NCBI GenBank assembly: GCA_949775045.1
Contig: OX459104.1
Location: 4,316,306 to 4,380,305 of the forward strand
Length of the DNA: 64,000 nucleotides
Source of the DNA: Metridium senile
Taxonomy: Eukaryota; Cnidaria; Anthozoa; Actiniaria; Metridiidae
Reading direction: 5' to 3'
Below are positions 13,001-20,577 of the stretch, piece after piece. How positions within the stretch are numbered: the stretch's first letter is position 1; each line of letters opens with the position of its first letter. The translations under genes and the position numbers were made by a program. The notes below the pieces were generated by a model that worked only from the letters and a program-made list of their open reading frames with translations, had not been told where the DNA came from and did no database searches.

Positions 13001-15181
13001 CGTAACTCAATATCGTAGACTTGTTTGCATGGGCCGTTTCAGCTTACTTGTCGTTTGACCCTTTTCACGTAGTTGCCACGTGTTGCCACGTCGTCAATAT
13101 GTTAGCCTGCGTAACGGCTCTTGGGATTGGGGAGAGATTGGGGCGAGAAGGGGAGGGAGGGGAGGATAGAGAGGGACTCTACGCAGACTATCAACATGTA
13201 GTAAATAACGAATGTAGTTGTTGTAATCGAGCGCCGATATAATAGGGATAGTTAGTGTTAGTGTGTATGATATCACGGAAGAGCACTGTTTGTGATAGCG
13301 GTAGCGTGTGTGGAGTAAACCTTACGGAAGAGCCCCATGCAATGGGGATAAAGTTAGTGTGTGCGACCTCACGGAAGAGCACTGATGAGTATAGTGGTAG
13401 TGTGTGGAGTAAACCTCACGGAAAAGCCTCAATGGGGATAGTGTTAGTGTGTGTGGCCTCACGGAAGAGCAATGATGGGGGTGGTGTTAGTGTGTGTAGT
13501 GAACCTCACGGAAGAGCCCCAATGTGGAGTGTTAGTGTGACATTACGGAAAACAATGATGAGTATATTGTTAGTGTGTGGAGTGAACCTCATGGAAAAGC
13601 CCCACTGGCTGGGGATAGTGGTAGTGTGTGTGACCTCACGGAAGATGGTTGTAAAATACACGCTTAAATCGAAAAATCTAATCATCTAAGCAGCGAGCGA
13701 CTAGTGTAGACTCACAAACCGTCACAAAGGAAGCTCAAATTTAAGACACCATATATTTATATGCACAAGTTTAAAATTATTCGTACTACTATTTAATTTG
13801 TCTTTGATAATTATTATGTTACATGGACCTTTTACAGCGCGACGCACCTTACCGTGGCCACCTAATTAAAGTTTTGTACAAGTTAACCAATCAGAAAGCG
13901 AGAATTTGACCTTAATATAAAAGACACGCCGATTGTCAAACGGTAAACACTTTGAAATGTTCAAAGCGAAGAAGACAAGAGTGAAGTGGCTGAAAAACCT
14001 CTCAGGATGTTTAAATTTGAAAAGGTGTAGCAAATAATTTGAAAAGAGAAACTTTTGAACGCTAAGCTAACTTGTACAAAACTTTAATTTAGGTAAGGTG
14101 GGTCTCGCTGTAAGATATGCTTTAATTAAGCCGATATTATTATTTTGCTCGATGTCTTATTTGAGTATGTTTTCCATTTTGATATCTTATTTCTGTATGT
14201 TTTGTTTTTAGTTTGTTCAAGCCCGTCCAAGTTACCAACAACCGGCATTCGAAAAGTTGGACGTAGAAAACGTAAGTATCATAAAGGAAAATACGTAATA
14301 AAATACGTAACTGCTTACGTGAAAAACGCCATAATTTTCCATAGCTTGCGTCACATCCAGAATTTTTCTGGCGTTTCGACTTTTTTTACGGTGTTACAAA
14401 TTTCATTCTATTACCTATCGCTTATATCAAACACCGACGCAACCTTTACTAGTTTACTCGCTAGTTTCCATTTTTACGGTGTTACAAATTTCATTCTATT
14501 ACCTATCGTATATATCAAATACCGACGCAGCCTATACTAGTTTACTCGCTAGTTTCCATTTTTTACGGTGTTACAAATTTTATTCTATTACCTATCGTCT
14601 ATATCAAACACCGACGCAACCTATACTAGTTTACTCGATAGTTTCCATTTTTTACGGTGTTACAAATTTCATTCTATTACCTATCGTTTATATCAAACAC
14701 CGACGCAGCCTCTACTAGTTTACTCGCTAGTTTCCATTTTTTACGGTGTTACAAATTTCATTCTATTACCTATCGTTTATATCAAACACCGACGCAGCCT
14801 ATACTAGTTTACTCGCTAGTTTCCATTTATATTCCTTTAATATAATTTTCTCATGTTTCCATAGAAACGCGTTCCCTGCACTTATGGGAGTTTCTCAAGG
14901 AACTACTAGAGAACGAGGAAACATGTCCACGGTACATCACATGGATATCACGTGAAGAAGGCGTCTTCCGATTGGTCAACTCAAGTGCCGTGGCGAAACT
15001 ATGGGGTCAGCGGAAAAACCGTCGAAACATGAACTACGAAAAGATGAGCAGAGCGCTGAGGTACTATTACGAGAGGCACATTTTAGAGAGGGTGCCCGGC
15101 CAGAGGCTCATCTACAAATTTGCACCCGATACGATGAAGGACTGTAATTTTAGTTTCATGAAAAAAACCACGACCACGTGA
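437..15181 (+). CDS. ETS-domain transcription factor gene, ELF-like (5' partial; exons joined 437-460, 1319-1351, 2175-2213, 8422-8493, 9275-9346, 11040-12065, 14212-14271, 14865-15181)
   Basis: This is a sequence-specific DNA-binding protein of the ETS family, expected in the nucleus at GGAA/T sites. The last exon encodes a complete winged-helix ETS domain running from [11 protein letters not shown] to GQRLIYKFA, with recognition helix [13 protein letters not shown]. The arginines of RALRYYY are the family's base-contacting residues. The WEFLKELL start, the TCPRYI segment and the GQRLIYKF end resemble the ELF1/2/4 and insect E74 group most. Just before the domain is a basic stretch, [10 protein letters not shown]. 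The large exon 11040-12065 encodes a Ser/Pro-rich, probably disordered region. The protein ends 20 residues after the domain. Splice phases agree at all seven junctions (all phase 1). I found no start codon, so the 5' end is upstream of the window. Subfamily assignment is inference; ETS identity is certain. Confidence 0.9.
483..712. mobile_element. foldback/MITE, family with 17081-17741
   Basis: Terminal inverted repeats taccgtatttactcgaataa and its complement at the right end. The same GCCGCGGCG-containing ends and the internal gagataacttaatg motif occur in the 17-kb copy. Confidence 0.75.
720..1240. repeat. pyrimidine tract, (TTCC)n
   Basis: C/T-rich strand with a pure TTCC tetranucleotide run at 1138-1196, ahead of the 33-base microexon. 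Confidence 0.95.
1319..1351 (+). CDS. ETS gene exon b (33-base microexon)
   Basis: Lies between acceptor gttgcag and donor CAAG/gtaata. In the phase demanded by its neighbours it reads [10 protein letters not shown] with split codons at both ends. It is phase 1-1, so it can be skipped without a frameshift. It follows a long pyrimidine tract (720-1300). Confidence 0.5.
2175..2213 (+). CDS. ETS gene exon c (39 bases)
   Basis: Acceptor tgtttttag, donor GATG/gtaagt. In phase it reads [12 protein letters not shown] and continues as G-SSRPEY in the next exon. Phase 1-1. Confidence 0.55.
2235..2790. repeat. satellite of about 60-bp units in ETS intron
   Basis: About nine degenerate units with gacaacctttttgaaat, tgcctataat and gaataacgtatcg. 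The caacctttttgaaat part resembles the ends of nearby foldback elements. Confidence 0.85.
3296..3482. repeat. 89-bp satellite, two units
   Basis: Units with acggtgttacaaatttcatt, ttacctatcgttgatatc and tttactcgctagttt. The same family is at 10858, 14385-14826 and 56505. It is preceded by a common leader (cgaaacgtcagtaaagttaa). Confidence 0.9.
3590..3975. repeat. interspersed repeat shared with 10455-10680, interrupted by a foldback
   Basis: Shared blocks include cacttgactttttt, ctccaaaacctctaa, aagggatgt.ggttaaaaaagta and the final tgttcac. The 10.4-kb copy lacks the insertion at 3715-3850. Confidence 0.8.
3715..3850. mobile_element. 136-bp near-perfect hairpin (foldback element)
   Basis: Arms of about 60 bases (tacacctaattcaaaaaagg ... 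complement) around a short loop. It is inserted within the repeat at 3590-3975, with tactctaag on both sides. Confidence 0.9.
3989..4135. mobile_element. foldback element, family member 1
   Basis: Ends aatagctgttattacagtta and complement. A second copy is at 21617-21764. It interrupts a fragment of the 45550-45815 element. Confidence 0.88.
4500..4985. repeat. AACA/AACG-type tetranucleotide array
   Basis: Mixed aaac, aacg, aaat and agac tetramers over nearly 500 bases. Long open frames here are artefacts of the periodicity. Confidence 0.95.
5290..5420. promoter_or_regulatory. promoter-like cluster (CCAAT, YY1-type, ETS-type sites) in ETS gene intron
   Basis: Within an otherwise AT-rich intron, ttccggg, aaccaatcag and gccgccatcttggc occur within 50 bases and are followed by a CpG-rich stretch. 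This could be an internal promoter of the ETS gene. Inference from motif clustering only. Confidence 0.3.
5430..8420. other. ETS intron, no recognisable feature
   Basis: AT-rich single-copy sequence between the promoter-like cluster and exon d. I see no splice-bounded coding segment, RNA gene or repeat that I can support. Confidence 0.5.
8422..8493 (+). CDS. ETS gene exon d (72 bases)
   Basis: Acceptor tatttgtag, donor TTGG/gtaagt. It reads [17 protein letters not shown] and then PSEIVL. Phase 1-1. No recognised domain. Intron c-d is about 6.2 kb and holds a 60-bp satellite, several foldbacks and a tetranucleotide array. Confidence 0.65.
8640..8830. repeat. ATT/ATC trinucleotide tracts, imperfect duplicate
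   Basis: Two copies of ttcagctttaaagttatgga or close relatives, each followed by att/atc tracts. Confidence 0.8.
8972..9132. mobile_element. foldback element in ETS intron
   Basis: Arms ccagaaatattttagaaatc and complement, and ttgtccgttgaacaactcg with complement. Confidence 0.85.
9275..9346 (+). CDS. ETS gene exon e (72 bases)
   Basis: Acceptor ttttctag, donor TCCG/gtaaga. It reads [17 protein letters not shown] and then NENNTS. Phase 1-1. Hydrophilic and unrecognised. Confidence 0.65.
9475..10110. repeat. (TTA)n array with interspersed CAACTA
   Basis: About 640 bases of att triplets broken every 12-36 bases by acaact, so a higher-order unit is visible. Confidence 0.97.
10140..10720. repeat. 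intron sequence with second copy of the 3590 repeat
   Basis: 10455-10680 matches 3590-3975. The part before it shows nothing recognisable. Confidence 0.65.
10735..10950. repeat. foldback leader plus one 89-bp satellite unit
   Basis: taacttaactttgctgac at the left is inverted at about 10828-10848, around cttttattctttactccg. One satellite unit follows. Confidence 0.75.
11040..12065 (+). CDS. ETS gene exon f, large Ser/Pro-rich exon (1026 bases, 342 codons)
   Basis: Acceptor atttcacag, donor GGAAG/gtatgg. The reading frame is open throughout, with codon use unlike the flanking repeats. The encoded region is rich in Pro, Ser, Lys and Asn, with a run [15 protein letters not shown] near its end, and looks intrinsically disordered and phosphorylatable. 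It contains two near-identical short repeats, KNGHVTV and KNGHVRN. If the donor is not used, the frame stops at 12100, which would give a protein without the DNA-binding domain. Confidence 0.88.
12151..12311. mobile_element. foldback element just 3' of ETS exon f
   Basis: Arms gaattgaggttcttgg and ccaagaacctcaactc with outer tctaatata/ctattaga. Confidence 0.8.
12755..12925. mobile_element. interspersed foldback (family with 21374-21573 and 42932-43124)
   Basis: Shared blocks are gcaaacggcttgaacat, ccattcaacaaaattgaa and caaatgttgaa with an aggccct end. Confidence 0.75.
13240..13660. repeat. GTGTGT/CACGGAAGAGC tandem repeat
   Basis: About seven degenerate 50-60-bp units with gttagtgtgtg, cctcacggaagagc and aatgggga. 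Confidence 0.85.
13831..14115. mobile_element. MITE with TIRs, copy 1
   Basis: Ends gacgcaccttaccgtggcca and gtaaggtgggtc. Internal gtcaaacggtaaacacttt. A copy in opposite orientation is at 35424-35707. It lies 100 bases before ETS exon g. Confidence 0.88.
14212..14271 (+). CDS. ETS gene exon g (60 bases, basic linker)
   Basis: Acceptor gtttttag, donor AAAAC/gtaagt. It encodes [19 protein letters not shown], a basic stretch immediately before the ETS domain that could serve as a nuclear localisation signal. Phase 1-1. A five-copy 89-bp satellite begins about 115 bases after its donor. Confidence 0.85.
14385..14830. repeat. 89-bp satellite, five units, directly before the ETS-domain exon
   Basis: Five near-identical 89-base units (acggtgttacaaatttcatt ... 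ctcgctagtttccatttt). The array ends about 35 bases before the acceptor at 14864. Confidence 0.97.
14865..15181 (+). CDS. ETS gene terminal exon: ETS domain and stop
   Basis: Acceptor tttccatag; TGA at 15179-15181. It encodes the whole ETS domain (about 85 residues) in one exon and then [17 protein letters not shown]. The conserved tryptophans (LWEF, ITWI, KLWG) are all present. Confidence 0.97.
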
Positions 15182-16449
15182 TGACAACATACGTATCCCT
15201 AGCAACAAAGCTGTTGTAGGTAACTATAGTGATATATATATAAGCTTCCTTAGCAACCAAGATATTAGTGACTATAGATACCTTTACGTATCCCTAGAAA
15301 CCATGAAGATGATGTAGGAAACTAAAGCGATACTAGCTTAGTTATACATAGTAACTAGGTTACCTAGGTAACACAGGTTGACTTCATTGGCAACCAAAGT
15401 TTCTAATAGCAACCATAGTGTTTTCATGGTGAAAACACAAGCGTCCAGGTAATGTCATAGCAACTTACTTTATCGCAAATGACATTCTACGTAACCATGG
15501 AAATGGGTTTGTAACCATGGAGATAACTATGGGGTTACTATGACAACGGTGCCAATTGACAGTAACCGTAGAAACGTAGGAATGTTTTGATTGAATATTG
15601 AAAGTAGTCTAGTTTGATTATTTTCACATTACTTCTATGAAGTAGCAGCCGATTTTCTATTCTATTTTTGTAAATACATTAACACATATCCACATCACTT
15701 GTCGTTACTTGTGTTGTCACGCAATACTTACTGTAACGCAATCCTCTGTTATAAGCAATTTTAAGCAGTGTGTTTTTCGAGTCACGCAGTTTTGCATCGT
15801 GAGGAATAAAAAAAATATTCATATAACATTTTGATTGGTTAAAAAAAAAAACGTATGACGCAGTTATCGACGATAAATCGTTGCGTGACAGCTCAAGTAA
15901 CACATTGCATAAGAAAATTAATATCTGTACTGGATTTTCTTCATCCTGAGTTTTGAAGTTGAGGTCAATGTATATAACTTGTGGATCAAGGAAACCAAAA
16001 AAACTATTTTAAATCGAAATTTTTGTATTGTCAAAAAAAAAAAAAATCCTGAAAAGTCCGCGTTGTGTGACACTGTGACAATGCGTGACATTTGTTTATT
16101 GAAAAAAAATGTACAAAAATGGTTACCTACAACCACTATAAATATCATTTGTGTATTTTTCATAATGCTCAAATAGAGCTGAAAACAATTATTTGATTAT
16201 AACTAATTAGCACTTACGTTAGCAATAACGTAAATAGACAAACTGCATACGCAGTAAAACGTAACTGGTTTGATTTACGCATCGCTTTTAACAAGCTTTA
16301 ATTTTAGGTTTCGCAATAATAAATAATACCGTAGTTGATGTACGTAATTCCCGTATCACGACACGTAAACAACGCAAGAAAACGCAAACGAAAGCCATAA
16401 TAAACATATTGAAATTACATAACTACGTAAAGATTTGGTTTTACGTCTT

Positions 16450-16641
16450 AAGGCCCGTTTACACTAGCAATTTTGTCGCGCTACTTTGAACATGCTCAGC
16501 ATTTAGTGCAAATTTAGCTGCGGCGTTCTGTCTCCTACATTCGAGCGTATTCGAAATTGCGGCGACAAAGCTGCGATAAAATCGCCATTGAAATCGCAGC
16601 TCTTGTCGCGCCATAAAATTGCTAGTGTAAACGGGCCTTTA
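16450..16641. mobile_element. foldback element
   Basis: Termini aaggcccgtttacactagca and complement, about 40 bases each, in the presumed ETS 3' UTR. Confidence 0.88.
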
Positions 16642-16973
16642 ATAAGAGATTTTGAATTTTTGTTTACATGTCGCGATTCTAGATACAATTAACGTAACAT
16701 GTTTAGTTTTACGTATATAAACACGCAACGCACTTAACTACGAATTATACTTATGTAAGATCGCAATTATGTATTTCAGTGCGTTACAAGCGTACGGATT
16801 TTGATTTTACGTCGCGTTTCCCTGAGAAAGGGAGCCGCGTTAGTTTCTTTATAATAACGCAACGAAACTAAAACATTGATGTAAATTATAAACGCATTTT
16901 GTAATCAATAAGATGATTAATTAGACGGTTTTGTCAATTTCAAGATTATATTTTTGATAAAAGTTACAAATGA

Positions 16974-16979
16974 AATAAA
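16974..16979 (+). terminator. candidate poly(A) signal, ETS gene
   Basis: AATAAA with a downstream GT-rich element about 10-30 bases away. An alternative weaker candidate is AATAAA at 15805. Confidence 0.4.
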
Positions 16980-17080
16980 CTTTGAAAAAGTGGTTTATAA
17001 ATGTGGTGTTCGTTTTATGTAGCGTTTTACGCAGTGCAATTGGTCTCGTCAACTTAAAATTCTTCCTTTACCTTAAAGAC

Positions 17081-17741
17081 ATACAGTATTTCAGTCGAAT
17101 AAACGCCGCGGCGCTTATCAAACTTTTTTTTCGATCCGCAGTCCCCTTCTTGCCCGGTTGTACGAAGCCTGAATAGCGCTATCCACTGGATAAATCCTTA
17201 TCCTGAGGATAAAATCTATAAAAAACCTATGCAGTGGATAACTTTTATCCGTGGATAACTTTATCCACCCCTCGTACAACCGGCCGCCTCAGAACTAAGA
17301 ATATTGGAGAGATAACTTAATGGGCGAGCGGTGAAATATAATTACTTTGAACTGAAGAATATAACTTTTGTTAAAAAATTATTTCCAATGCTGTTGCAAG
17401 GGAGCACGGCAGACTGTTGTTTGAATATATTCGATCTTTTGAATATTTTCGTCAATCGACTGACCAGTAGAAATGCGGGCGCAAATACCATTGCGGAGCG
17501 AGTCCCGCAGGGCCGGAGTAATGTACGAATGTCGCCCGAGAGTTGTAAGTCCCCGCGAGCCCGCATTTTTCACTTGCTAGCGGATAGCCCATTAATTTAC
17601 CAAAAGCCGTTGACGATGTAATCAGTATAACTTTCAAAAGATCGAATATATTCAAACCACAACAACAGTCTGCCGTGCTCCCTTGGCTGTTGTAGAGTAA
17701 CATAGCGTTACAAATGCGGCGCTTATTCGAGTACATACGAT
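17081..17741. mobile_element. foldback/MITE, larger relative of 483-712, with nested hairpins
   Basis: Ends resemble 483-712. It contains a hairpin around gtggataacttttatccgtg (17148-17282) and an inverted pair gggagcacggcagactgttg / complement at 17398 and 17665. Confidence 0.75.
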
Positions 17742-17835
17742 AGGCCTATGCAATAGAGTGGTAAAGTGTGACGTCAGTTGCCATGGATTCCAGGACGGGG
17801 AAATATTTGGCTCGCGGTCATACGTGGGTGTCTCT

Positions 17836-17957
17836 TCACAGTTTTCTGCGCCATCTAGAAAGGTAGCTGGGATTTTGCATCGCAGCGAGACGAACGTTGA
17901 GCTTGCAATAATACAGGCACATGAGTTATATATTCCGCAAGGTGTTAGAAGATGTCT
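17836..17957. mobile_element. half copy of the 210-bp CACAGTTCCCTGCGCCATC foldback family
   Basis: Matches the left arm and loop of the copies at 44664, 47484, 57803 and 61569, but the right arm is absent. Confidence 0.75.
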
Positions 17958-18221
17958 AATTCAAAATACAACACATCTTTAATTTCAACGCCAAGAAAGA
18001 AAGAACGAAACAATATCTAGGCCTGCAAACCAAAAAGGCCGTCATAATTTTAGCCTCCTATGCAGCCGCTCCTTTGTATCGTCACTTCGCACAACTCCTT
18101 ACTTCATCTTTAACATTTTTAATGCTAATTAAAAATATATATAAAAATCTTATTTTGTATATCTGGATGTACATCTATTCTCGGTTAAGTGCTCGATACA
18201 TTTAATATATGTAGAGCGTTA

Positions 18222-18978
18222 TAGATTGTCAATTACAGATAGATCAAAGACAAGACATACTCAGAGTTTCACGCTTATGTGATCATCAGACAGGCTTTAA
18301 TCTTTTAAGACTTTAATTAAAGTCTGTCTGAGTCGCGCATGCAAACGTGAAACTCTGAGCAACAACTAAAATAATATATATATTTGTATATATATATATT
18401 TACCTTTTATTCCCCATTGTCATCATCATCATTAGACAGACTTAAATCACATTAAATAAAGACAGTTCACAGGCAGCCCAACTATTCTATGAGGATTTTT
18501 TTTTTTTTTTTAATGACTGAATTAAGTTATTTTTTCCGCGCGCCGAACGCCATATTGGAAAAGTCTGATCTTTCGTTAATCATTGAGCGCGAACGGATTG
18601 GACTCCTGTGGCTTTTCGTCAAACTCGCGTGGTGTCGAAGAGGGTAGAATTTCACAAAATACAAATCTCTTAGATTTCTGTCGTGAGTGAGAAAGTCACC
18701 TATGATTATCGATTCCGCACGACAAACCAACCACCGCCCACCTGTGCGCTCAAGTCAAGTAGCAAAGGAGCAAAGTACTTTCTTTTCAATAGGCGCGCGG
18801 TAAAAATAATATTATTCGCTTTAAAAAAATTCCTCAGATAGACTAGTTGGGCTGCCTGTGGACAAGTATGAACTTCGGACAAACAATACAGTCTGTCTGA
18901 TGATCGTGCAAGCGTAAGACTCTGAGTAACAGCTTAAGTGATGTCTTGCCTTTGATCTATCTACAATTTACAATCTTA
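18222..18978. mobile_element. TIR element, about 0.75 kb, with a nested TIR element 18468-18862
   Basis: Outer ends: agattgtcaattacagatag, gacaagacatactcagag, with complements at 18900-18975. Inner ends: cacaggcagcccaactat and complement. No coding sequence seen. Confidence 0.75.
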
Positions 18979-18999
18979 ATCTAATTTCAGGGTCGATCG

Positions 19000-19290
19000 T
19001 GACAAGGGATGTTTTCTCGTGATTGATCCCGATTTGTTACACAAACGTTTGATCCCTGATCTCAAAAGTTCGCGTATTTGATCCCTGATCCCACAAAATG
19101 TTTTTACCCTGAATTTAATCATACAATCCCGATCGATCGGACTATGTGATCCCCGATCCCAGGCATGTGATCCCTGATCCCACATCCCTGAATTTATTGA
19201 TACGATCCCGATCCCTCTTCTGTTATCCCTGATTCCAGCTGATCTATGTGATCCCCGATCCCAGGCATGTGATCCCTGATCCCACATCTC
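19000..19290. repeat. tandem repeat rich in GATCCCxGATCCC
   Basis: Degenerate units with gatccctgatcccacat and ccccgatcccaggcatgt. Confidence 0.85.
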
Positions 19291-19739
19291 TCGTCACGAC
19301 CCTTGTAGAAGGCACAAATGTAAAAATTGGACCCAAATGTAATAAAGGTCCCAAATGTAATAAAGTTTGGTCACAAACGTAATAAACTTTGGTCACAAAT
19401 GTAAAAAACTTTGGTCACAAATGTAATAAAGGTCACAAATAAAATATTTTTGCATCAGTCTCAAGGCAAAAACCCTAATTGTGATTTTAATGTTGCAAAC
19501 TCAATATCCATATCCAGTTTGTTCCCAGTTGCTATAAGATCACATTTTTTACAATTTCCAAATATATTTAGTTTTCAAAACAATTCACAACATTAATCCT
19601 AGTATTATAAAAAAGTTTTATTAAACTCAACTTTTACATTAGACAATCAATAATAGACAATAAAAGGTATATTAAAGCTCTACCCTGATTACCATGTTAC
19701 TCAAATCAACTTAGTCTTTGATTTCGTATCAGGGTATCA

Positions 19740-19965
19740 TAAAGATCTAGTAAATAAGCTTAATAATGTAGGAATACCGGACAGCATGAATGTTATTAGG
19801 AAATGTCAGAAATGGATAATAGGACAGAACTGTGAAATTGTCAAAGCACTTTACAAGCATAAATGATCAGATGTCAGTCTATATAAAATTACTAAGGAAT
19901 TGCTTAGAATTCATTCCGCAGTTTCACTAAGAGATACACTTGTCAACACGTCAAAGTTTAAATAA
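19740..19965 (+). pseudogene. degenerate coding-like fragment inside TIR element
   Basis: Reads LNNVGIPDSMNVIRKCQKW and, after one stop, SDVSLYKITKELLRIHSAVS. It could be a remnant of an element-encoded protein. Family not recognised. Confidence 0.3.
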
Positions 19966-19977
19966 ACGAAATCATAA

Positions 19978-19985
19978 TAATTATA

Positions 19986-20020
<35 letters not shown>

Positions 20021-20056
20021 AATGATGTTAAATGTTTCCTGAAAAATACATGATAA

Positions 20057-20146
<90 letters not shown>

Positions 20147-20180
20147 CATTAATATTTTCATTATCATCATTATTGTCAAT
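19978..20180. repeat. ATG, ATT and ATTATC microsatellites
   Basis: Consecutive (gat)n, (att)n and (attatc)n tracts inside the TIR element. Confidence 0.95.
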
Positions 20181-20379
20181 ATTGTTGCTGCTGCTTTGTT
20201 TTTATTTCAAACCAAAGGTTATTATTACATTTGGGTCAAAAATGTATTACATTTGGGTCCAAAGTTTATTACATTTAGAACTTTTATTACATTTGGGTCC
20301 AAAGTTTATTACATTTGGGACCTTTATTACATTTGGGTCCAATTTTTACATTTGTGCCTTCTACACCCTGCATTTTTGT

Positions 20380-20577
20380 CTAATTTTCTTTCTTGGCTTC
20401 ACCGTTCTCTTGATATTTTCGTACTTTTCTCGTGATGTATGCGTGAAGATAAAAGTTAGAGAAAAGGACGATGAAAGAAGCCATGTAACCCATACAGGCA
20501 TATTGCATCCACAGGGGGAACTTACAATGTGTTTTTAGACTGACGAATCCATGGGCCATCACGGTACAGAACTGAAA
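20380..20577 (-). CDS. ELOVL: minus ELOVL exon 7 (terminal)
   Basis: Acceptor tctacag. It encodes [11 protein letters not shown], the last membrane helix ([15 protein letters not shown]) and the tail ENGEAKKEN, then TAG. The dilysine KKEN is at the extreme C-terminus. The stop is only about 15 bases from the inverted-repeat element at 19304-20365. Confidence 0.95.
   Translation of the reverse strand, partial: FQFCTVMAHGFVSLKTHCKFPLWMQYACMGYMASFIVLFSNFYLHAYITRKVRKYQENGEAKKEN

Larger units (their letters stand above)
15182..16990 (+). other. probable 3' UTR of the ETS gene
   Basis: No further coding signal follows the stop. AT-rich sequence with scattered acgtaa motifs leads to candidate poly(A) signals AATAAA at 15805 and 16974. 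The second is followed by a GT-rich stretch (gtggtttataaatgtggtg) typical of a cleavage region. A foldback element (16450-16641) lies inside. The extent is inferred. Confidence 0.4.
19304..20365. mobile_element. 1.06-kb element with long terminal inverted repeats
   Basis: About 130-bp arms beginning tgtagaaggcacaaatgtaa. Inside each arm, direct repeats of caaatgtaataaa. The middle holds a degenerate reading frame (19740-19965, one internal stop) and microsatellites. It abuts the stop codon of the minus ELOVL gene and supplies several AATAAA signals to its 3' UTR. Confidence 0.85.

Noticed and set aside
14385..14955. Series of overlapping 60-80-codon frames
   Set aside because: Different registers of the 89-bp satellite.
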